Notes: generated from the sequence alone by a model not told the origin. Counted from the first letter of the stretch, positions 27,953-39,229 are shown. The stretch: DNA of 64,000 nucleotides from Burkholderiales bacterium (GCA_030604135.1 JAUVWL010000004.1:152404-216403), one strand, 5' to 3'. A program made the numbers and translations.

Positions 27953-29379
27953 AGACATCCGAATGGCTTCAGCGGAGCGTGGCCCTGTTCCGGGCCAGGG
28001 CCGACGCGCCTGAAGCTCCCGTGGCGCCGCTTCTGCCCGAGGTCCCTGAGCCCTCCGGGCGATCCACCGATGACCGGCTCCAGGCCGGTTTGCGTCGTGC
28101 CGGCGAGGCGCTGTCGCCGCGCGAACTGCGCCAGTTGCTGAACGACTTGCAAGGTGTCATCGATGCGCGCGTGAGTGAGGTTGAAGGCGGACGCCGCGCC
28201 GGGCGCCTGATGCAGTGGTACCGATCGGCAGACGAGGGCGCGCGGCTCGATTTCTGGCTGTTGATGAGTGAGCAGTTCGTGGCCGACCCTGGCAAGGTGC
28301 GGCAGGCGCAGGATCGGTTCGCTGCTGCGGTTGGCACACCGGAACAGGCGGCTGCCGAGGTGATTTTTCGTCGATCCACGGTATCGCCACGGCGTCGCAT
28401 CTTGCAGCGCTTCAGCGCCCATCCTGAAGGCATCCGTTTCCTGGTTGACCTGCGGGCCCAGATGCAGGCGCAGCTCAAGCGCGACAAGCGCCTGCTCGCG
28501 CTGGATGTCGAGATGGAGTACATGTTCTCGACCTGGTTCGACATCGGTTTTCTGGAGTTGCGTCGCATCAGCTGGGACTCGCCGGCTTCACTGATCGAGA
28601 AGCTGATCCGCTACGAGGCGGTGCACGACGTGCGCAGCTGGGAGGACATGAAGAACCGCCTCGCACCGGACCGGCGCTGCTACGGCTTCTTTCACCCCCG
28701 ACTGCCGCAAGAGCCCCTGATTTTTGTCGAGGTGGCGCTGGTCAACAGCCTGTCCGATAGCATCACGCCTTTGCTGGACGAGCTGGCCGAGGAGCTGGAT
28801 GTGTCCCGAGCCAGCCATGCCATCTTCTATTCCATCAGCAACACCCAGGTGGGGCTGCGCGGTGTCAGTTTCGGCGACTCGCTGATCAAGCGCGTGGTCG
28901 AGTCACTCAGGCAGGACTTCCCCCGGCTGAAGACCTTTGCCACGCTCTCGCCCATCCCCGGTTTGCGCCACTGGTTGTCCCGGCACGCACCGCCGCAGGC
29001 GCTGCAGGAGTGGGAGTCGGTGGGCAGCCTGCCCGCCACCGCCGCCCGGGCCCGTGCGCTGTTGGGCTGGACGGCGCGCTACCTGGGCGGATTGTCGGAT
29101 GCCGGTCAACCGCTGGACCCGGTGGCCCGGTTTCACCTGGGCAATGGTGCCCGGGTGGAGCGTCTGAACTGGGCAGGCGATCCGTCGCCCAAGGGTTTCA
29201 GGCAGTCTTACGGCATCATGGTCAACTACCTGTACGACCTGCGCCGTCTGGACCGGCACCGGGCCGAGCTGGCCAGGGGCCATGTGCCGGTCTCGCCAGC
29301 GATGGCCGGCCTCATCAAGGCCGCACCGTCTGAGCCCAAGCTTTCCCCCACCACGAAAACCAAAGGAGACAAGACATGA
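27949..29379 (+). CDS. malonyl-CoA decarboxylase
   Basis: A 476-residue malonyl-CoA decarboxylase, releasing acetyl-CoA and CO2. The N-terminal helical domain (to about residue 180) is followed by the catalytic GNAT-like domain with the segments RRCYGFFHP, HAIFYSISNTQVGLRGVSFG and FATLSPIPGL. The C-terminal ARFHLGNGARVERLNW, with the conserved HLGNGA motif, is present. The ATG overlaps the gntR stop and its own stop overlaps the next start (both ATGA). With the malonyl-CoA synthetase at the end of the operon it completes malonate to acetyl-CoA. Corresponds to MatA of other organisms. Confidence 0.94.
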   Translation: MKTSEWLQRSVALFRARADAPEAPVAPLLPEVPEPSGRSTDDRLQAGLRRAGEALSPRELRQLLNDLQGVIDARVSEVEGGRRAGRLMQWYRSADEGARLDFWLLMSEQFVADPGKVRQAQDRFAAAVGTPEQAAAEVIFRRSTVSPRRRILQRFSAHPEGIRFLVDLRAQMQAQLKRDKRLLALDVEMEYMFSTWFDIGFLELRRISWDSPASLIEKLIRYEAVHDVRSWEDMKNRLAPDRRCYGFFHPRLPQEPLIFVEVALVNSLSDSITPLLDELAEELDVSRASHAIFYSISNTQVGLRGVSFGDSLIKRVVESLRQDFPRLKTFATLSPIPGLRHWLSRHAPPQALQEWESVGSLPATAARARALLGWTARYLGGLSDAGQPLDPVARFHLGNGARVERLNWAGDPSPKGFRQSYGIMVNYLYDLRRLDRHRAELARGHVPVSPAMAGLIKAAPSEPKLSPTTKTKGDKT

Positions 29380-30362
29380 CCCCCCACTTTTCGCGTCGAC
29401 AGATACTGGGCGCCACCCTGTCCGGTGCCGCCGCCCTTGCGCTGCCTTCATGGGCCCAGACGGCCTGGCCGACCCGCCCGGTCAACCTGGTGGTGCCATT
29501 TCCCGCCGGAGGAGGTACCGACGCATTTGCCCGCCCCATAGCGGCCCAGTTCCAGCGTGTGACCGGGCGCACCCTGGTGATCGACAACAAGGGGGGCGCC
29601 GGTGGCACCCTGGGGGCCGGGCTGGCAGCCAAGGCGCCGCCGGATGGCTACAACTTCTTCATGGGCGCGGTGCACCACACCATCGCGCCGAGCATGTACC
29701 CCAGGCTGGACTACGATATCGAGCGCGACCTGGTTCCGTTGATCCTGGTCGCCAGCGTGCCCCAGGTGGTGGTGGTCAATCCGCGCAAAATCGCAGCCAC
29801 CCGCTTCCAGGAATTCCTGGCCGAGCTGCGTGCCCGACCGGGCAAGTTCAACTACGGGTCGGCCGGTAGCGGTACTTCTCACCACCTGGCCGGTGAACTG
29901 TTCAAACAGCAGACGCGGACCTTCATCACCCACATTCCCTACCGCGGCGCGGGTCCGGCCCTGCAAGGCCTGATCGCGGGCGACGTGGACATGATGTTCG
30001 ATGGGCTGGGTTCGTCGGCGGGCCACATCCAGGGCGGACGGATCCGGGCCCTGATGGTTGCTGGCAAGGAGCGCAACCCGGCGTTGCCCGATGTGCCGTC
30101 GGCGGGTGAACTCGGGCTGCCGGACTACAACGTGACCACCTGGTATGGCATCTGGGCTCCGCGCGGCACGCCGGCCGAGGCCCAGGCAGCCGCCATCGAA
30201 GCCATCCGCCAATCGGTCCGGGCCGACGAGGCGCGGGCCGTCTGGATGCGCCAGGGTGCGTCCTTTCCGGACCTGACGGGTGATCAGTTCGGTGCCTTCA
30301 TCCGCGGCGAAATCCGCCAGTGGAGCGAAGTGGTCAAGGCCTCGGGCGCCAAGCTGGACTGA
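29376..30362 (+). CDS. Bug/TctC-type tripartite tricarboxylate transporter binding protein
   Basis: A 328-residue periplasmic binding protein of the Bug family. The N-terminus SRRQILGATLSGAAALALPSWA has a twin arginine and a hydrophobic core, so Tat export is possible. The mature start WPTRPVNLVVPFPAGGGTD is the Bug hallmark. It lies in the malonate operon between the decarboxylase and a hydratase, so it probably binds malonate or a related dicarboxylate. No TctA/TctB permease genes are in the window, so the membrane partner must be elsewhere. Confidence 0.92.
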   Translation: MTPHFSRRQILGATLSGAAALALPSWAQTAWPTRPVNLVVPFPAGGGTDAFARPIAAQFQRVTGRTLVIDNKGGAGGTLGAGLAAKAPPDGYNFFMGAVHHTIAPSMYPRLDYDIERDLVPLILVASVPQVVVVNPRKIAATRFQEFLAELRARPGKFNYGSAGSGTSHHLAGELFKQQTRTFITHIPYRGAGPALQGLIAGDVDMMFDGLGSSAGHIQGGRIRALMVAGKERNPALPDVPSAGELGLPDYNVTTWYGIWAPRGTPAEAQAAAIEAIRQSVRADEARAVWMRQGASFPDLTGDQFGAFIRGEIRQWSEVVKASGAKLD

Positions 30363-31150
30363 TGGTGAGCCAGGGCAGTATTCAGTGTGTGCGCCTGGGG
30401 GCGGTGGCGCACGTGCGGCTGTCGCACCCGGGGCGCCTCAATGCCATGTCGCGCGCCATGTGGCGTCAGCTCAGGGAGGTGTTCCTCGATCTGCAGTCCG
30501 ACCCTGCGCTGCGCTGTGTGGTGGTCCGCGGCGCGGACGGCCAATTCTGTGCTGGCGGTGACATCGCCGAATACCCTGCCTTTCGTTTCGATGAAGCCAC
30601 CCTGCGGGACTTTCACGAGAACGATGTCTGGGGTGGTCTGTCCGCCATGCTCGATTGCGACCTGCCTGTCATCGCCTGCATCGAAGGCAACTGCATGGGG
30701 GCCGGCGTGGAGATCGCCAGTTGCTGTGACATCCGCCTGGCCGCCGGGGACGCCCGTTTCGGGGCGCCCATTGCTCGCCTGGGATTTCCGATGGCGCCGC
30801 GAGAGGCGCAACTGGTGGCGCGGGCCGTGGGAGAGCTCACCGCCCGGGACATGCTACTGGGCGCCACCGTGTTCGACGCCACCGAGATGAAAGCCCGGGG
30901 TTTCCTCAGCCGTGTCTGCCCGGCGAGCCAGTTGCAGGTCCATATCGAGTCGCTGGTACAACGCGTCGTGGCGCTTGCGCCGCAAGCGGCCCGCCTGAAC
31001 AAGCAGACCTTGCGTGCCTTCTCCGCCGACCCACCGGTTCCGACCGAACGCCTGGTGGACCAGGCCTACGCCTACGCGACGTCGGCCGAGCACCGGGAAG
31101 GCATCACGGCTTTTCTCGACAAACGCCAGCCGCGCTTCGGCGGCACCTGA
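30362..31150 (+). CDS. enoyl-CoA hydratase/isomerase family protein
   Basis: A 262-residue crotonase-fold protein. The N-terminal VRLSHPGRLNAMS, the oxyanion-hole segment QFCAGGDIAEYPA (about 62) and the second oxyanion element IEGNCMGAGVEIASCCDIRLA (about 107) are present. The start ATG shares one base with the previous stop (TGATG). It lies in the malonate operon. Specific reaction is not readable; it may handle an acyl-CoA side product, or may catalyse a hydration or isomerisation step in related acyl-CoA use. Confidence 0.9.
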   Translation: MVSQGSIQCVRLGAVAHVRLSHPGRLNAMSRAMWRQLREVFLDLQSDPALRCVVVRGADGQFCAGGDIAEYPAFRFDEATLRDFHENDVWGGLSAMLDCDLPVIACIEGNCMGAGVEIASCCDIRLAAGDARFGAPIARLGFPMAPREAQLVARAVGELTARDMLLGATVFDATEMKARGFLSRVCPASQLQVHIESLVQRVVALAPQAARLNKQTLRAFSADPPVPTERLVDQAYAYATSAEHREGITAFLDKRQPRFGGT

Positions 31151-31183
31151 GCACCCACCCACGTCCTTTCCTGTTTTCCGACC

Positions 31184-32737
31184 ATGAGCAACCACAACCT
31201 GTTCGTCGCCCTGCGCCAGGCCTTCCCGAGCACGCTCGATGACACCGCTGTCGAAACCGTGGGGGGCGAGGGCGGTGGCCTGCGCTACACCTGGCGCGAC
31301 CTGGACCGGGCCAGCGCCATGATGGCCAACCTGCTGGATTCGCTGGAACTGCCACCCCGTTCCCGGATCGCGGTGCAGGTGGAGAAGTCGGTCGAATCGC
31401 TGATCCTCTATCTGGCCACCTTGCGCGCCGGGCACGTCTACCTGCCACTGAACACCGCCTACCAGAGCGCCGAGATCGGCTATTTCATCGAGAACGCCGA
31501 GCCGGCTGTGGTGGTTTGCAGCCCGAAGAACCATGGCTGGGTGTCCAAGATCGCCTTTTCTGGCGGGGCCCGCCATGTGTTCACCCTGGGTGACGACCGC
31601 AGCGGCAGTCTGCTGGAGCGCGCCGCCCATCACAGCGACCGGCACGACCCCGCGGTCTGCCAGGCCGATGACCTGGCGGTGATCATCTACACCAGCGGCA
31701 CCACCGGGCGCAGCAAGGGCGCCATGCTCAGCCACGGCAACATGCTGAGCAACGCCCGGGTGCTGCGGTCCTACTGGGACTGGCGGCCGGACGACGTGCT
31801 CATCCACGCCTTGCCCATTTTTCATGTGCACGGCCTGTTCGTGGCCATTCACGGGGCGCTCATCAACGGCAGCCCCATGCTCTGGCTGAACCGTTTCGAC
31901 CCGGCCACGGTGGTGTCGCTGTTGCCTCGCGCCAGCGTGTTCATGGGGGTGCCCACGCTGTACGTTCGCATGCTGGAAGACCCGCGCCTGACGCGCGAAC
32001 AGGCGGCCCGGATGCGCCTGTTCATTTCCGGTTCAGCGCCGCTGCTGATCGAGACCTTCCGCGACTGGCAGCAACGCACCGGCCACACCATTCTGGAGCG
32101 CTACGGCATGAGCGAAACGGTGATGCTCACCTCCAACCCCTGTTTGCCCGACGCACGCCATGGCGGTGCTGCCGAGCGACGCGGCGGCACCGTGGGTTTT
32201 CCCCTGCCGGGGGTCGAGCTGCGGGTGGTCGATGACCAAGGGAAACCGGTGCCGACCGGAGAGATCGGAGGCATTCAGGTGCGGGGGCCGAACGTGTTCC
32301 AGGGCTACTGGCGCATGCCCGAGAAGACCGCCGAGGAATTCACCGCCGACCGGTTCTTCCGCACCGGAGATGTCGGCCGCATCGACACGCAGGGCTATGT
32401 GACGATTGTCGGCCGCAGCAAGGACCTGATCATCAGCGGCGGTTACAACGTCTACCCGGCCGAGATCGAGGGATTCATCAACGACCTGCCCGGCGTCGCC
32501 GAGAGCGCCGTGGTGGGCGTGCCGCACCCGGACTTCGGCGAGGTCGGGGTGGCCGTGGTGATCGCGCGTGCGGGTGCCCGCCTTGACCCCGACCGGATCA
32601 TTGGCGAACTCAAGGCCCGGCTGGCCAACTTCAAGATTCCCAAGCGCTGCTTCGTGGTGAGCGAGCTGCCCCGCAACACCATGGGCAAGGTTCAGAAGAA
32701 CCTGCTGCGTGAGCAGCACAAGGGTCTGTTTGCCTGA
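31184..32737 (+). CDS. malonyl-CoA synthetase (MatB-like)
   Basis: A 517-residue AMP-forming acyl-CoA synthetase. The ATP-binding YTSGTTGRSKGAML is at about 169, the ERYGMSETVM adenylate motif at about 305, the SGGYNVYPAEIE hinge at about 420 and the catalytic lysine in PRNTMGKVQKNLLR at about 500. These fit the MatB/long-chain family. As it ends the operon with malonyl-CoA decarboxylase, the simplest reading is activation of malonate to malonyl-CoA. The gap to the hydratase is 33 bases. Substrate assigned from context. Confidence 0.88.
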   Translation: MSNHNLFVALRQAFPSTLDDTAVETVGGEGGGLRYTWRDLDRASAMMANLLDSLELPPRSRIAVQVEKSVESLILYLATLRAGHVYLPLNTAYQSAEIGYFIENAEPAVVVCSPKNHGWVSKIAFSGGARHVFTLGDDRSGSLLERAAHHSDRHDPAVCQADDLAVIIYTSGTTGRSKGAMLSHGNMLSNARVLRSYWDWRPDDVLIHALPIFHVHGLFVAIHGALINGSPMLWLNRFDPATVVSLLPRASVFMGVPTLYVRMLEDPRLTREQAARMRLFISGSAPLLIETFRDWQQRTGHTILERYGMSETVMLTSNPCLPDARHGGAAERRGGTVGFPLPGVELRVVDDQGKPVPTGEIGGIQVRGPNVFQGYWRMPEKTAEEFTADRFFRTGDVGRIDTQGYVTIVGRSKDLIISGGYNVYPAEIEGFINDLPGVAESAVVGVPHPDFGEVGVAVVIARAGARLDPDRIIGELKARLANFKIPKRCFVVSELPRNTMGKVQKNLLREQHKGLFA

Positions 32738-32738
32738 A

Positions 32739-33182
32739 TCAGCGCAGCACCAGCACGGGCGTGTGGGAGTGGGTGAGCACCTGCTGGGTTTCGCTGCCCA
32801 GCAGCAGCCGCTTGAGGCCCTTGCGGCCGTGTGAGGCCATCACGATCAGGTCGCACTTGTTGCGCTTGGCCGCCGCAATGATGGCCTCGGCGATCAGGTC
32901 GGACTTCACCGTCACCGGCTTGACCTTGACTTCGCGCGCCTGCCCGGCCGACTTGACCGCGTTGACCGCCTCCATCGCCTCTTCCTGCCACTGCTTCTCG
33001 ATCCGGGCCACTTCGGCCGCGGCCAGAGCGACGCCGCCCTCGAAGTAGGTTTGCGGGTAGCGGGGCACCACCTTCAGTGCGACGACCTCGGCACCGGTCA
33101 GATCGGCCAGGTTGATGGCGTGATCGACGGCCATTTTCGACAGTTTGGAGCCGTCGGTGGCCACCAGGATGCGCTTGTACAT
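32739..33182 (-). CDS. universal stress protein (UspA family)
   Basis: A 147-residue UspA-domain protein. MYKRILVATDGSKLS is the usual N-terminus, and the ATP-binding signature HGRKGLKRLLLGSETQQVL (G-x2-G-x-GS type) is near the C-terminus. AAGGAG precedes the ATG on the minus strand. The gene is divergent from ccoI with an FNR box between, and the predicted FNR-activated start lies about 70 bases upstream, so it is likely induced under low oxygen. Its 3' end is one base from the matB stop. Confidence 0.93.
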   Translation of the reverse strand: MYKRILVATDGSKLSKMAVDHAINLADLTGAEVVALKVVPRYPQTYFEGGVALAAAEVARIEKQWQEEAMEAVNAVKSAGQAREVKVKPVTVKSDLIAEAIIAAAKRNKCDLIVMASHGRKGLKRLLLGSETQQVLTHSHTPVLVLR

Positions 33183-33286
33183 GGTTTCTCCTTGTTCGAG
33201 GTGGATATTGCGGACAATGGCACCAGCATATCGCGAATACCGCCCGCCTGATCTTGGAAGCCTAGCTGCAGCCGGAAGGGGACAGG

Positions 33287-33300
33287 TTGACATATGTCAA
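33287..33300. promoter_or_regulatory. FNR/ANR box between usp and ccoI
   Basis: TTGACATATGTCAA is a perfect 14-bp palindrome matching the FNR consensus TTGAT-N4-ATCAA in all but one base per arm. Its centre is 112 bases from the usp start and 41.5 from the ATG at 33335. It can serve either divergent gene. Confidence 0.85.
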
Positions 33301-33334
33301 GCGCATGAAGTCCAAGCTCGATTACCCTCCACGC

Positions 33335-35746
33335 ATGAGTGAGGTCGCCACCGCGCCCCTGGTGGGGGCATCCCCATCGAACAACCCGTCTGTCGACCCG
33401 TTCACCGACGACGCACCGTGGTCACCGGGGCCGGGTGGACACCGGGGGCCCTTGACGGTCACCGACAGCTTTGCGGTCCTTGACGACCCGGTCGAGCAGC
33501 GCCAGTTCACCGAGTTTGAAGACCAGGACGGGCAAGCGTGTGCCCGCTCGGTCCTGATGGTGCAGGGCATGTATTGCGCCGCCTGTGCGGACACCGTCGA
33601 GTCGGTGCTGGAGCATGTGCCGGGGGTCCTGTCGGCACAGGTGCATGCGGCCACCCGGCGCCTGACGCTGCAGTGGGACCCGGCCGTGGCACGCATGTCG
33701 GAACTGGCCCAGCGGGTCGGTCGCACGGGCTACCGCCTGCTGCCCATGCAGGAGGCCCTTTCCATCAGTCAGCGCCTGGCCGAAACGCGGCAAGCCCTGT
33801 GGCGCCTGTTTGTGGCCGGTTTCTGCATGATGCAGGTCATGATGTACGCGTGGCCCGAGTACGTCACCGAGCCAGGCGACATTCCGGCGGACATCCTGCA
33901 GTTGCTGCGCTGGGCCAGCTGGGTGATCAGTCTGCCGGTGGTCTTCTTTGCCAGTGGTCCTTTCTTCAGCAACGCTTGGCGCGACCTCAAGCTCGGTCGA
34001 ATCGGCATGGATACGCCGGTTTCAGTGGGCATTCTGGTGACCTTTCTGGTCAGCTCGGCCGCCACCTTCGACCCGTCCGGCCCCTGGGGGCAGGAGGTCT
34101 GGTTCGACTCGCTGACCATGTTTGTGTTCTTCCTGCTGGGGGGCCGCTATCTGGAGTTCAAGGCGCGTGACCGCACCGCCGGAGCCCTGGACAGCCTCAT
34201 GAACCGCCTGCCCGAGGTCTGCGATCGCCGCAAGGACGATGGCAGCTTCGAGGCGGTGTCGGTGCGACGCCTGGTGGTGGGTGATACCGTTCGGCTGCAG
34301 GCGGGACAGGCCTTTCCCGGCGACGGCGAGGTGCTCAGCGAATCCGCAACGGTCGATGAAGCCTTGCTGACCGGCGAGTCCCATCCGGTGCTGCGCGAGC
34401 GCGGCCAGACGGTGGTGGCGGGCAGCTACAACCTGGCCGGTCCGGTGCAGGTGAAGCTGCAGCGCCTGGGCAAGGACACCCGTTTTGCCCAGATCGTCTC
34501 GCTCATGGAGCAGGCATCGACCGAAAAGCCGCGTCTGGCCATTCTGGCCGATCGCATCGCGTCGCCCTTTCTGGTGCTCGTGATGCTCTCGGCCGCGTTT
34601 GCCTTCTGGTACTGGTGGCAGATCGACCACACCAAGGCCTTTGCCGTGGCGGTGGCCGTGCTCATCGTGACCTGCCCGTGTGCACTGGCGCTGGCCACAC
34701 CCGCAGGCATGCTCGCGTCGGCCGGTTCGTTGGCGCGCCGTGGCATCCTGGTCAGGCGCCTGCAGGCCTTCGAAACCCTGGCCGGGGTACAGGCCGTCAT
34801 CTTCGACAAGACCGGCACACTGACCCACGACCGGCTGGCGTTGCGCAGCGTGCAAACCCGCGAGGGCTGTGGGCGCTCTGAAGCCCTGGCCATGGCCCGG
34901 GCCCTGGCCGAGGGGTCTCTGCACCCCGTCTCCCGGGCCCTGGTGCAGGCCGGTGAGGCTTCGCAGGGGCCGGTCCTGTCCGGTCTGGTGGCCGACAGCT
35001 TGCGCGAGCTGCCCGGGCAGGGCATGCAGGCACGGTTGCAGGACGGTCGCCTGCTCAAGCTCGGATCGGCCGCGTTCTGTGGTCTTCCTGTACCGGACGA
35101 GGATGCCAGGGTCGGCGCGCCCCGCGTCTGGCTGGCCGACGACAGCGGCTGGATCGCCACCTTCGAGTTGCAGGAAGGGCTTCGCGAAGATGCCCGTGAG
35201 GCCGTGCAGGCCTTGCAAGCCATGGGCTTGCAGACCTGGTTGCTTTCCGGTGACCGGGAAGCAGCGGCCCAGACCGTCGGGCAGCAATTGGGCATGGACG
35301 CCGTCATAGGCGGCGCCAGTCCCGAACACAAGCTGGCCGAGGTCATGCGCCTGCAGGGACAGGGCCGGCGCATTGCCATGGTCGGCGACGGCCTCAACGA
35401 CGGACCGGTTCTGGCGCGGGCCGACACCTCTTTCGCGCTCGGGCACGCGGCGGCGCTGGCGCAGGCCCAGTCCGACTACGTCATCCAGGGCGGGCGCCTG
35501 ATGGATGTCGTGAGCACCTTGCGCCAGGCCCGCCAGACCATGCGCATCGTTCGGCAGAACCTGATCTGGGCGGCCAGCTACAACGCCGTCAGCGTGCCCA
35601 TGGCACTGGTGGGCTGGATGCCGCCCTGGGCGGCGGGCCTGGGCATGGCATTGAGTTCCTTCCTGGTGATCGGCAACGCATTGCGTCTGTCGACCAAAGA
35701 ACACACCATCGCGCCTGGTGGCGATATGCCCCAGCCTGCAACCTGA
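33335..35746 (+). CDS. ccoI: copper-transporting P1B-type ATPase for cbb3 oxidase assembly
   Basis: An 803-residue P-type ATPase. The N-terminal cysteine pair [10 protein letters not shown] (about 78-87) is a heavy-metal-associated domain. The metal-translocating CPC lies in [12 protein letters not shown], the phosphorylated aspartate in DKTGTLTH and the hinge motif in [10 protein letters not shown]. Eight hydrophobic helices fit the P1B class. Because ccoS and ccoNOQP follow, CcoI/FixI, which exports Cu for the oxidase, is the best call. The start is uncertain: TTG at 33287 is inside the FNR box, so the ATG at 33335 was chosen; the Cys-containing domain lies after it in any case. No Shine-Dalgarno sequence is visible. 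Confidence 0.9.
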   Translation: MSEVATAPLVGASPSNNPSVDPFTDDAPWSPGPGGHRGPLTVTDSFAVLDDPVEQRQFTEFEDQDGQACARSVLMVQGMYCAACADTVESVLEHVPGVLSAQVHAATRRLTLQWDPAVARMSELAQRVGRTGYRLLPMQEALSISQRLAETRQALWRLFVAGFCMMQVMMYAWPEYVTEPGDIPADILQLLRWASWVISLPVVFFASGPFFSNAWRDLKLGRIGMDTPVSVGILVTFLVSSAATFDPSGPWGQEVWFDSLTMFVFFLLGGRYLEFKARDRTAGALDSLMNRLPEVCDRRKDDGSFEAVSVRRLVVGDTVRLQAGQAFPGDGEVLSESATVDEALLTGESHPVLRERGQTVVAGSYNLAGPVQVKLQRLGKDTRFAQIVSLMEQASTEKPRLAILADRIASPFLVLVMLSAAFAFWYWWQIDHTKAFAVAVAVLIVTCPCALALATPAGMLASAGSLARRGILVRRLQAFETLAGVQAVIFDKTGTLTHDRLALRSVQTREGCGRSEALAMARALAEGSLHPVSRALVQAGEASQGPVLSGLVADSLRELPGQGMQARLQDGRLLKLGSAAFCGLPVPDEDARVGAPRVWLADDSGWIATFELQEGLREDAREAVQALQAMGLQTWLLSGDREAAAQTVGQQLGMDAVIGGASPEHKLAEVMRLQGQGRRIAMVGDGLNDGPVLARADTSFALGHAAALAQAQSDYVIQGGRLMDVVSTLRQARQTMRIVRQNLIWAASYNAVSVPMALVGWMPPWAAGLGMALSSFLVIGNALRLSTKEHTIAPGGDMPQPAT

Positions 35747-35779
35747 CCGCCCCGCGCGGTCTTTCACCGGAGCTGCTCC

Positions 35780-35917
35780 ATGGAAATCGTCTACCTCCTC
35801 ATTCCCCTGTCCGTGGTGCTGGTGTTCGCGATCATCGGCGTGTTCTGGTGGGCACTGCAGGCGGGGCAGTTCGACAACATCGAGCGCGAGGGCGAACGCA
35901 TTCTCAAGGGCGATTGA
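35780..35917 (+). CDS. ccoS: cbb3-type oxidase assembly protein CcoS
   Basis: A 45-residue single-TM protein ([16 protein letters not shown] opening) ending in [12 protein letters not shown], the CcoS pattern. It follows ccoI by 33 bases and is needed for cbb3 maturation in model organisms. Its stop codon lies inside the next FNR box, so the gene and the ccoN promoter overlap. Confidence 0.92.
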   Translation: MEIVYLLIPLSVVLVFAIIGVFWWALQAGQFDNIEREGERILKGD

Positions 35918-35927
35918 CTTAAGTCAA
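35914..35927. promoter_or_regulatory. FNR/ANR box of the ccoNOQP operon
   Basis: TTGACTTAAGTCAA, a perfect 14-bp palindrome, has its centre 64.5 bases before ccoN. The class II geometry (-41.5) puts the transcript start near 35962, giving a leader of about 23 bases with GAGGAG at 35973-35978. Confidence 0.88.
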
Positions 35928-35984
35928 GGCGGTCGCAGTCGGCCGCACAGACACTCGCCCAGTGACATTCATGAGGAGTTCTTT

Positions 35985-37430
<1,446 letters not shown>

Positions 37431-37443
37431 GGAGAAGAACAAC

Positions 37444-38064
37444 ATGGCCAGCAATGAAAAACTGACCGGGCATGCCCGGATCGAGACCAGCAACTTCCTG
37501 ATGATCGTCCTGATCACCCTCGTGGTGGCGGTGGGCGGTCTGGTGGAAATCGTGCCGCTGTTCTTCCAGAAGTCGACGACCCAGCCCATCGAGGGGCTCA
37601 AGCCCTACAGCGCCTTGCAACTCGCTGGCCGGGACGTCTACGTCAAGGAGGGCTGCTACAACTGCCACTCCCAGATGATTCGCCCATTTCATGCGGAAAC
37701 CCTGCGCTACGGTCCCTACTCGGTGGCCGGCGAGTTCGTCTATGACCGACCCTTCCAGTGGGGTTCCAAGCGCACCGGTCCGGACCTGCACCGTGTCGGC
37801 GGACGCTACAGCGACGAGTGGCACCGCATTCACCTGATCAACCCGCGCGATCTGGTGCCCGAGTCCAACATGCCGGCCTATCCCTGGCTGGAGCGCAAGC
37901 AGGTGAATGCCGAAGGCATTCCCAAGCGCATGGAAGTGCTGCGCACCCTGGGTGCACCGTACACGGACGAGGAAATTGCCGCTTCGGTCGACGAGGTCAG
38001 GGGCAAGTCCGAAATGGACGCCCTCATCGCCTATCTTCAGGTGCTTGGTACCGCTCGCCGGTGA
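37444..38064 (+). CDS. ccoO: cbb3-type oxidase monoheme cytochrome c subunit (CcoO)
   Basis: A 206-residue membrane-anchored c-type cytochrome. An N-terminal helix (about 20-40) precedes the single heme motif CYNCH (about 73) in [14 protein letters not shown], and the axial methionine lies in ESNMPAYPW. It passes electrons from CcoP to CcoN. It follows ccoN by 13 bases with a GAGGAGAA just before the ATG. Length and order are standard. Confidence 0.97.
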   Translation: MASNEKLTGHARIETSNFLMIVLITLVVAVGGLVEIVPLFFQKSTTQPIEGLKPYSALQLAGRDVYVKEGCYNCHSQMIRPFHAETLRYGPYSVAGEFVYDRPFQWGSKRTGPDLHRVGGRYSDEWHRIHLINPRDLVPESNMPAYPWLERKQVNAEGIPKRMEVLRTLGAPYTDEEIAASVDEVRGKSEMDALIAYLQVLGTARR

Positions 38065-38079
38065 ACCACAGGAGGCGAT

Positions 38080-38217
38080 ATGGACATCAACGATCTGCGC
38101 GCCATCGTGACGACGGTCAGTCTGCTGGTCTTCGTCGGTATCGTGGTCTGGGCCTGGTCCAAGAAGAACCAGGCCGACTTTGACGAGGCAGCCCAGCTGC
38201 CCTTCAAGGACGACTAA
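38080..38217 (+). CDS. ccoQ: cbb3-type oxidase subunit CcoQ
   Basis: A 45-residue single-TM protein (LRAIVTTVSLLVFVGIVVWAWSKKN) with an acidic tail ending PFKDD, the CcoQ/FixQ pattern. AGGAGG precedes the ATG at 38080. It stabilises the CcoP interaction in homologues. Confidence 0.93.
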   Translation: MDINDLRAIVTTVSLLVFVGIVVWAWSKKNQADFDEAAQLPFKDD

Positions 38218-38244
38218 CCCGCGGCACGAACAAAGAGAATCATC

Positions 38245-39153
38245 ATGAGCGATTTCACCAGCGACTTCTGGCACCTGTTCGTGGCAGGTGTCACCCTGAT
38301 CAGCATCATCGCCTGTGCGGTGTTGCTGTGGATCAGCGGCACGACCAAGGCGAACACACACGCCGACAACACCACGGGTCACGTCTGGGACGAAGACCTC
38401 AAGGAAATGAACAACCCCTTGCCCAAGTGGTGGGTCTATCTGTTCATCATCACCGTGGTCTTCGGCCTCGTCTACGGTGCGCTGTACCCCATGTTCGGCA
38501 AGTACCAGGGCGCTTTGGGCTGGTCGTCGCACGGTCAGCATGCTGCCGAGGTGCAAAAAATGGAGGAAGCGATTGCCCCGATCTTTGCCCGGTTCAACGA
38601 CATGACCCCCGAACAGCTGGCTGGCGATGCACCGGCCATGGCCATCGGTGAGCGCCTGTTCATGAACTACTGCGCCCAGTGCCACGGCTCCGATGCGCGG
38701 GGTGCCAAGGGTTTCCCCAATCTGGTGGAGGGCGATTTTGCCTGGGGTCGCGAACCCGAATCCATCAAGACCACCATCACCGAGGGCCGCATGGGCGTGA
38801 TGCCTCCGATGGCGGCAGCGGTTGGCTCGGCGGAAGATGTGCGCAACCTGGCCCACTTTGTTCTCAGCATGTCGGGCAGCCCGCACGACAGCGTGCGCGC
38901 CACCCTCGGTCGCGACAAATGGGGTGCTTGTGCGGCCTGCCACGGTATGGACGGCACCGGCAACACCGCGCTCGGTGCCCCCAACCTCACCAACAACGTC
39001 TGGTTGCACGGCTGGGGTGAAGAGGCCATTGTGCGAGCCATCAACAACGGCATCACCAACCAGATGCCCGCCCAGTCCACCCTGCTCAACGAGTCTCAGA
39101 TTCACGTCCTGACCGGTTACGTCTGGGGTTTGTCGAACCGGGCGGGTAACTGA
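38245..39153 (+). CDS. ccoP: cbb3-type oxidase diheme cytochrome c subunit (CcoP)
   Basis: A 302-residue diheme cytochrome. Two N-terminal membrane segments (about 10-30 and 60-80) anchor two c-type domains, with CAQCH at about 144-148 and CAACH at about 232-236. The methionine ligands are in MGVMPPM and TNQMPAQS. It receives electrons from periplasmic cytochromes or the bc1 complex. A terminator follows, so ccoNOQP is one transcript. Confidence 0.97.
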   Translation: MSDFTSDFWHLFVAGVTLISIIACAVLLWISGTTKANTHADNTTGHVWDEDLKEMNNPLPKWWVYLFIITVVFGLVYGALYPMFGKYQGALGWSSHGQHAAEVQKMEEAIAPIFARFNDMTPEQLAGDAPAMAIGERLFMNYCAQCHGSDARGAKGFPNLVEGDFAWGREPESIKTTITEGRMGVMPPMAAAVGSAEDVRNLAHFVLSMSGSPHDSVRATLGRDKWGACAACHGMDGTGNTALGAPNLTNNVWLHGWGEEAIVRAINNGITNQMPAQSTLLNESQIHVLTGYVWGLSNRAGN

Positions 39154-39179
39154 AGCCTGCGGGTCAGCTTTTGAAGAAC

Positions 39180-39213
39180 GTGGCTGCCCGATTCGGCAGC
39201 CACCGTCTTTTTC
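39180..39213 (+). terminator. terminator between ccoP and ccoG
   Basis: The stem GTGGCTGCC/GGCAGCCAC (9 bp, 6-base loop) is followed within four bases by TTTTTC. It ends the ccoNOQP transcript, at least partly. Confidence 0.85.
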
Positions 39214-39229
39214 TGCCACCCCACGAAGC

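Noticed and set aside
33287..35746. TTG start at 33287 for ccoI
   Set aside because: The TTG lies in the FNR box, so a start there would place the start codon upstream of the promoter; 33335 was used.
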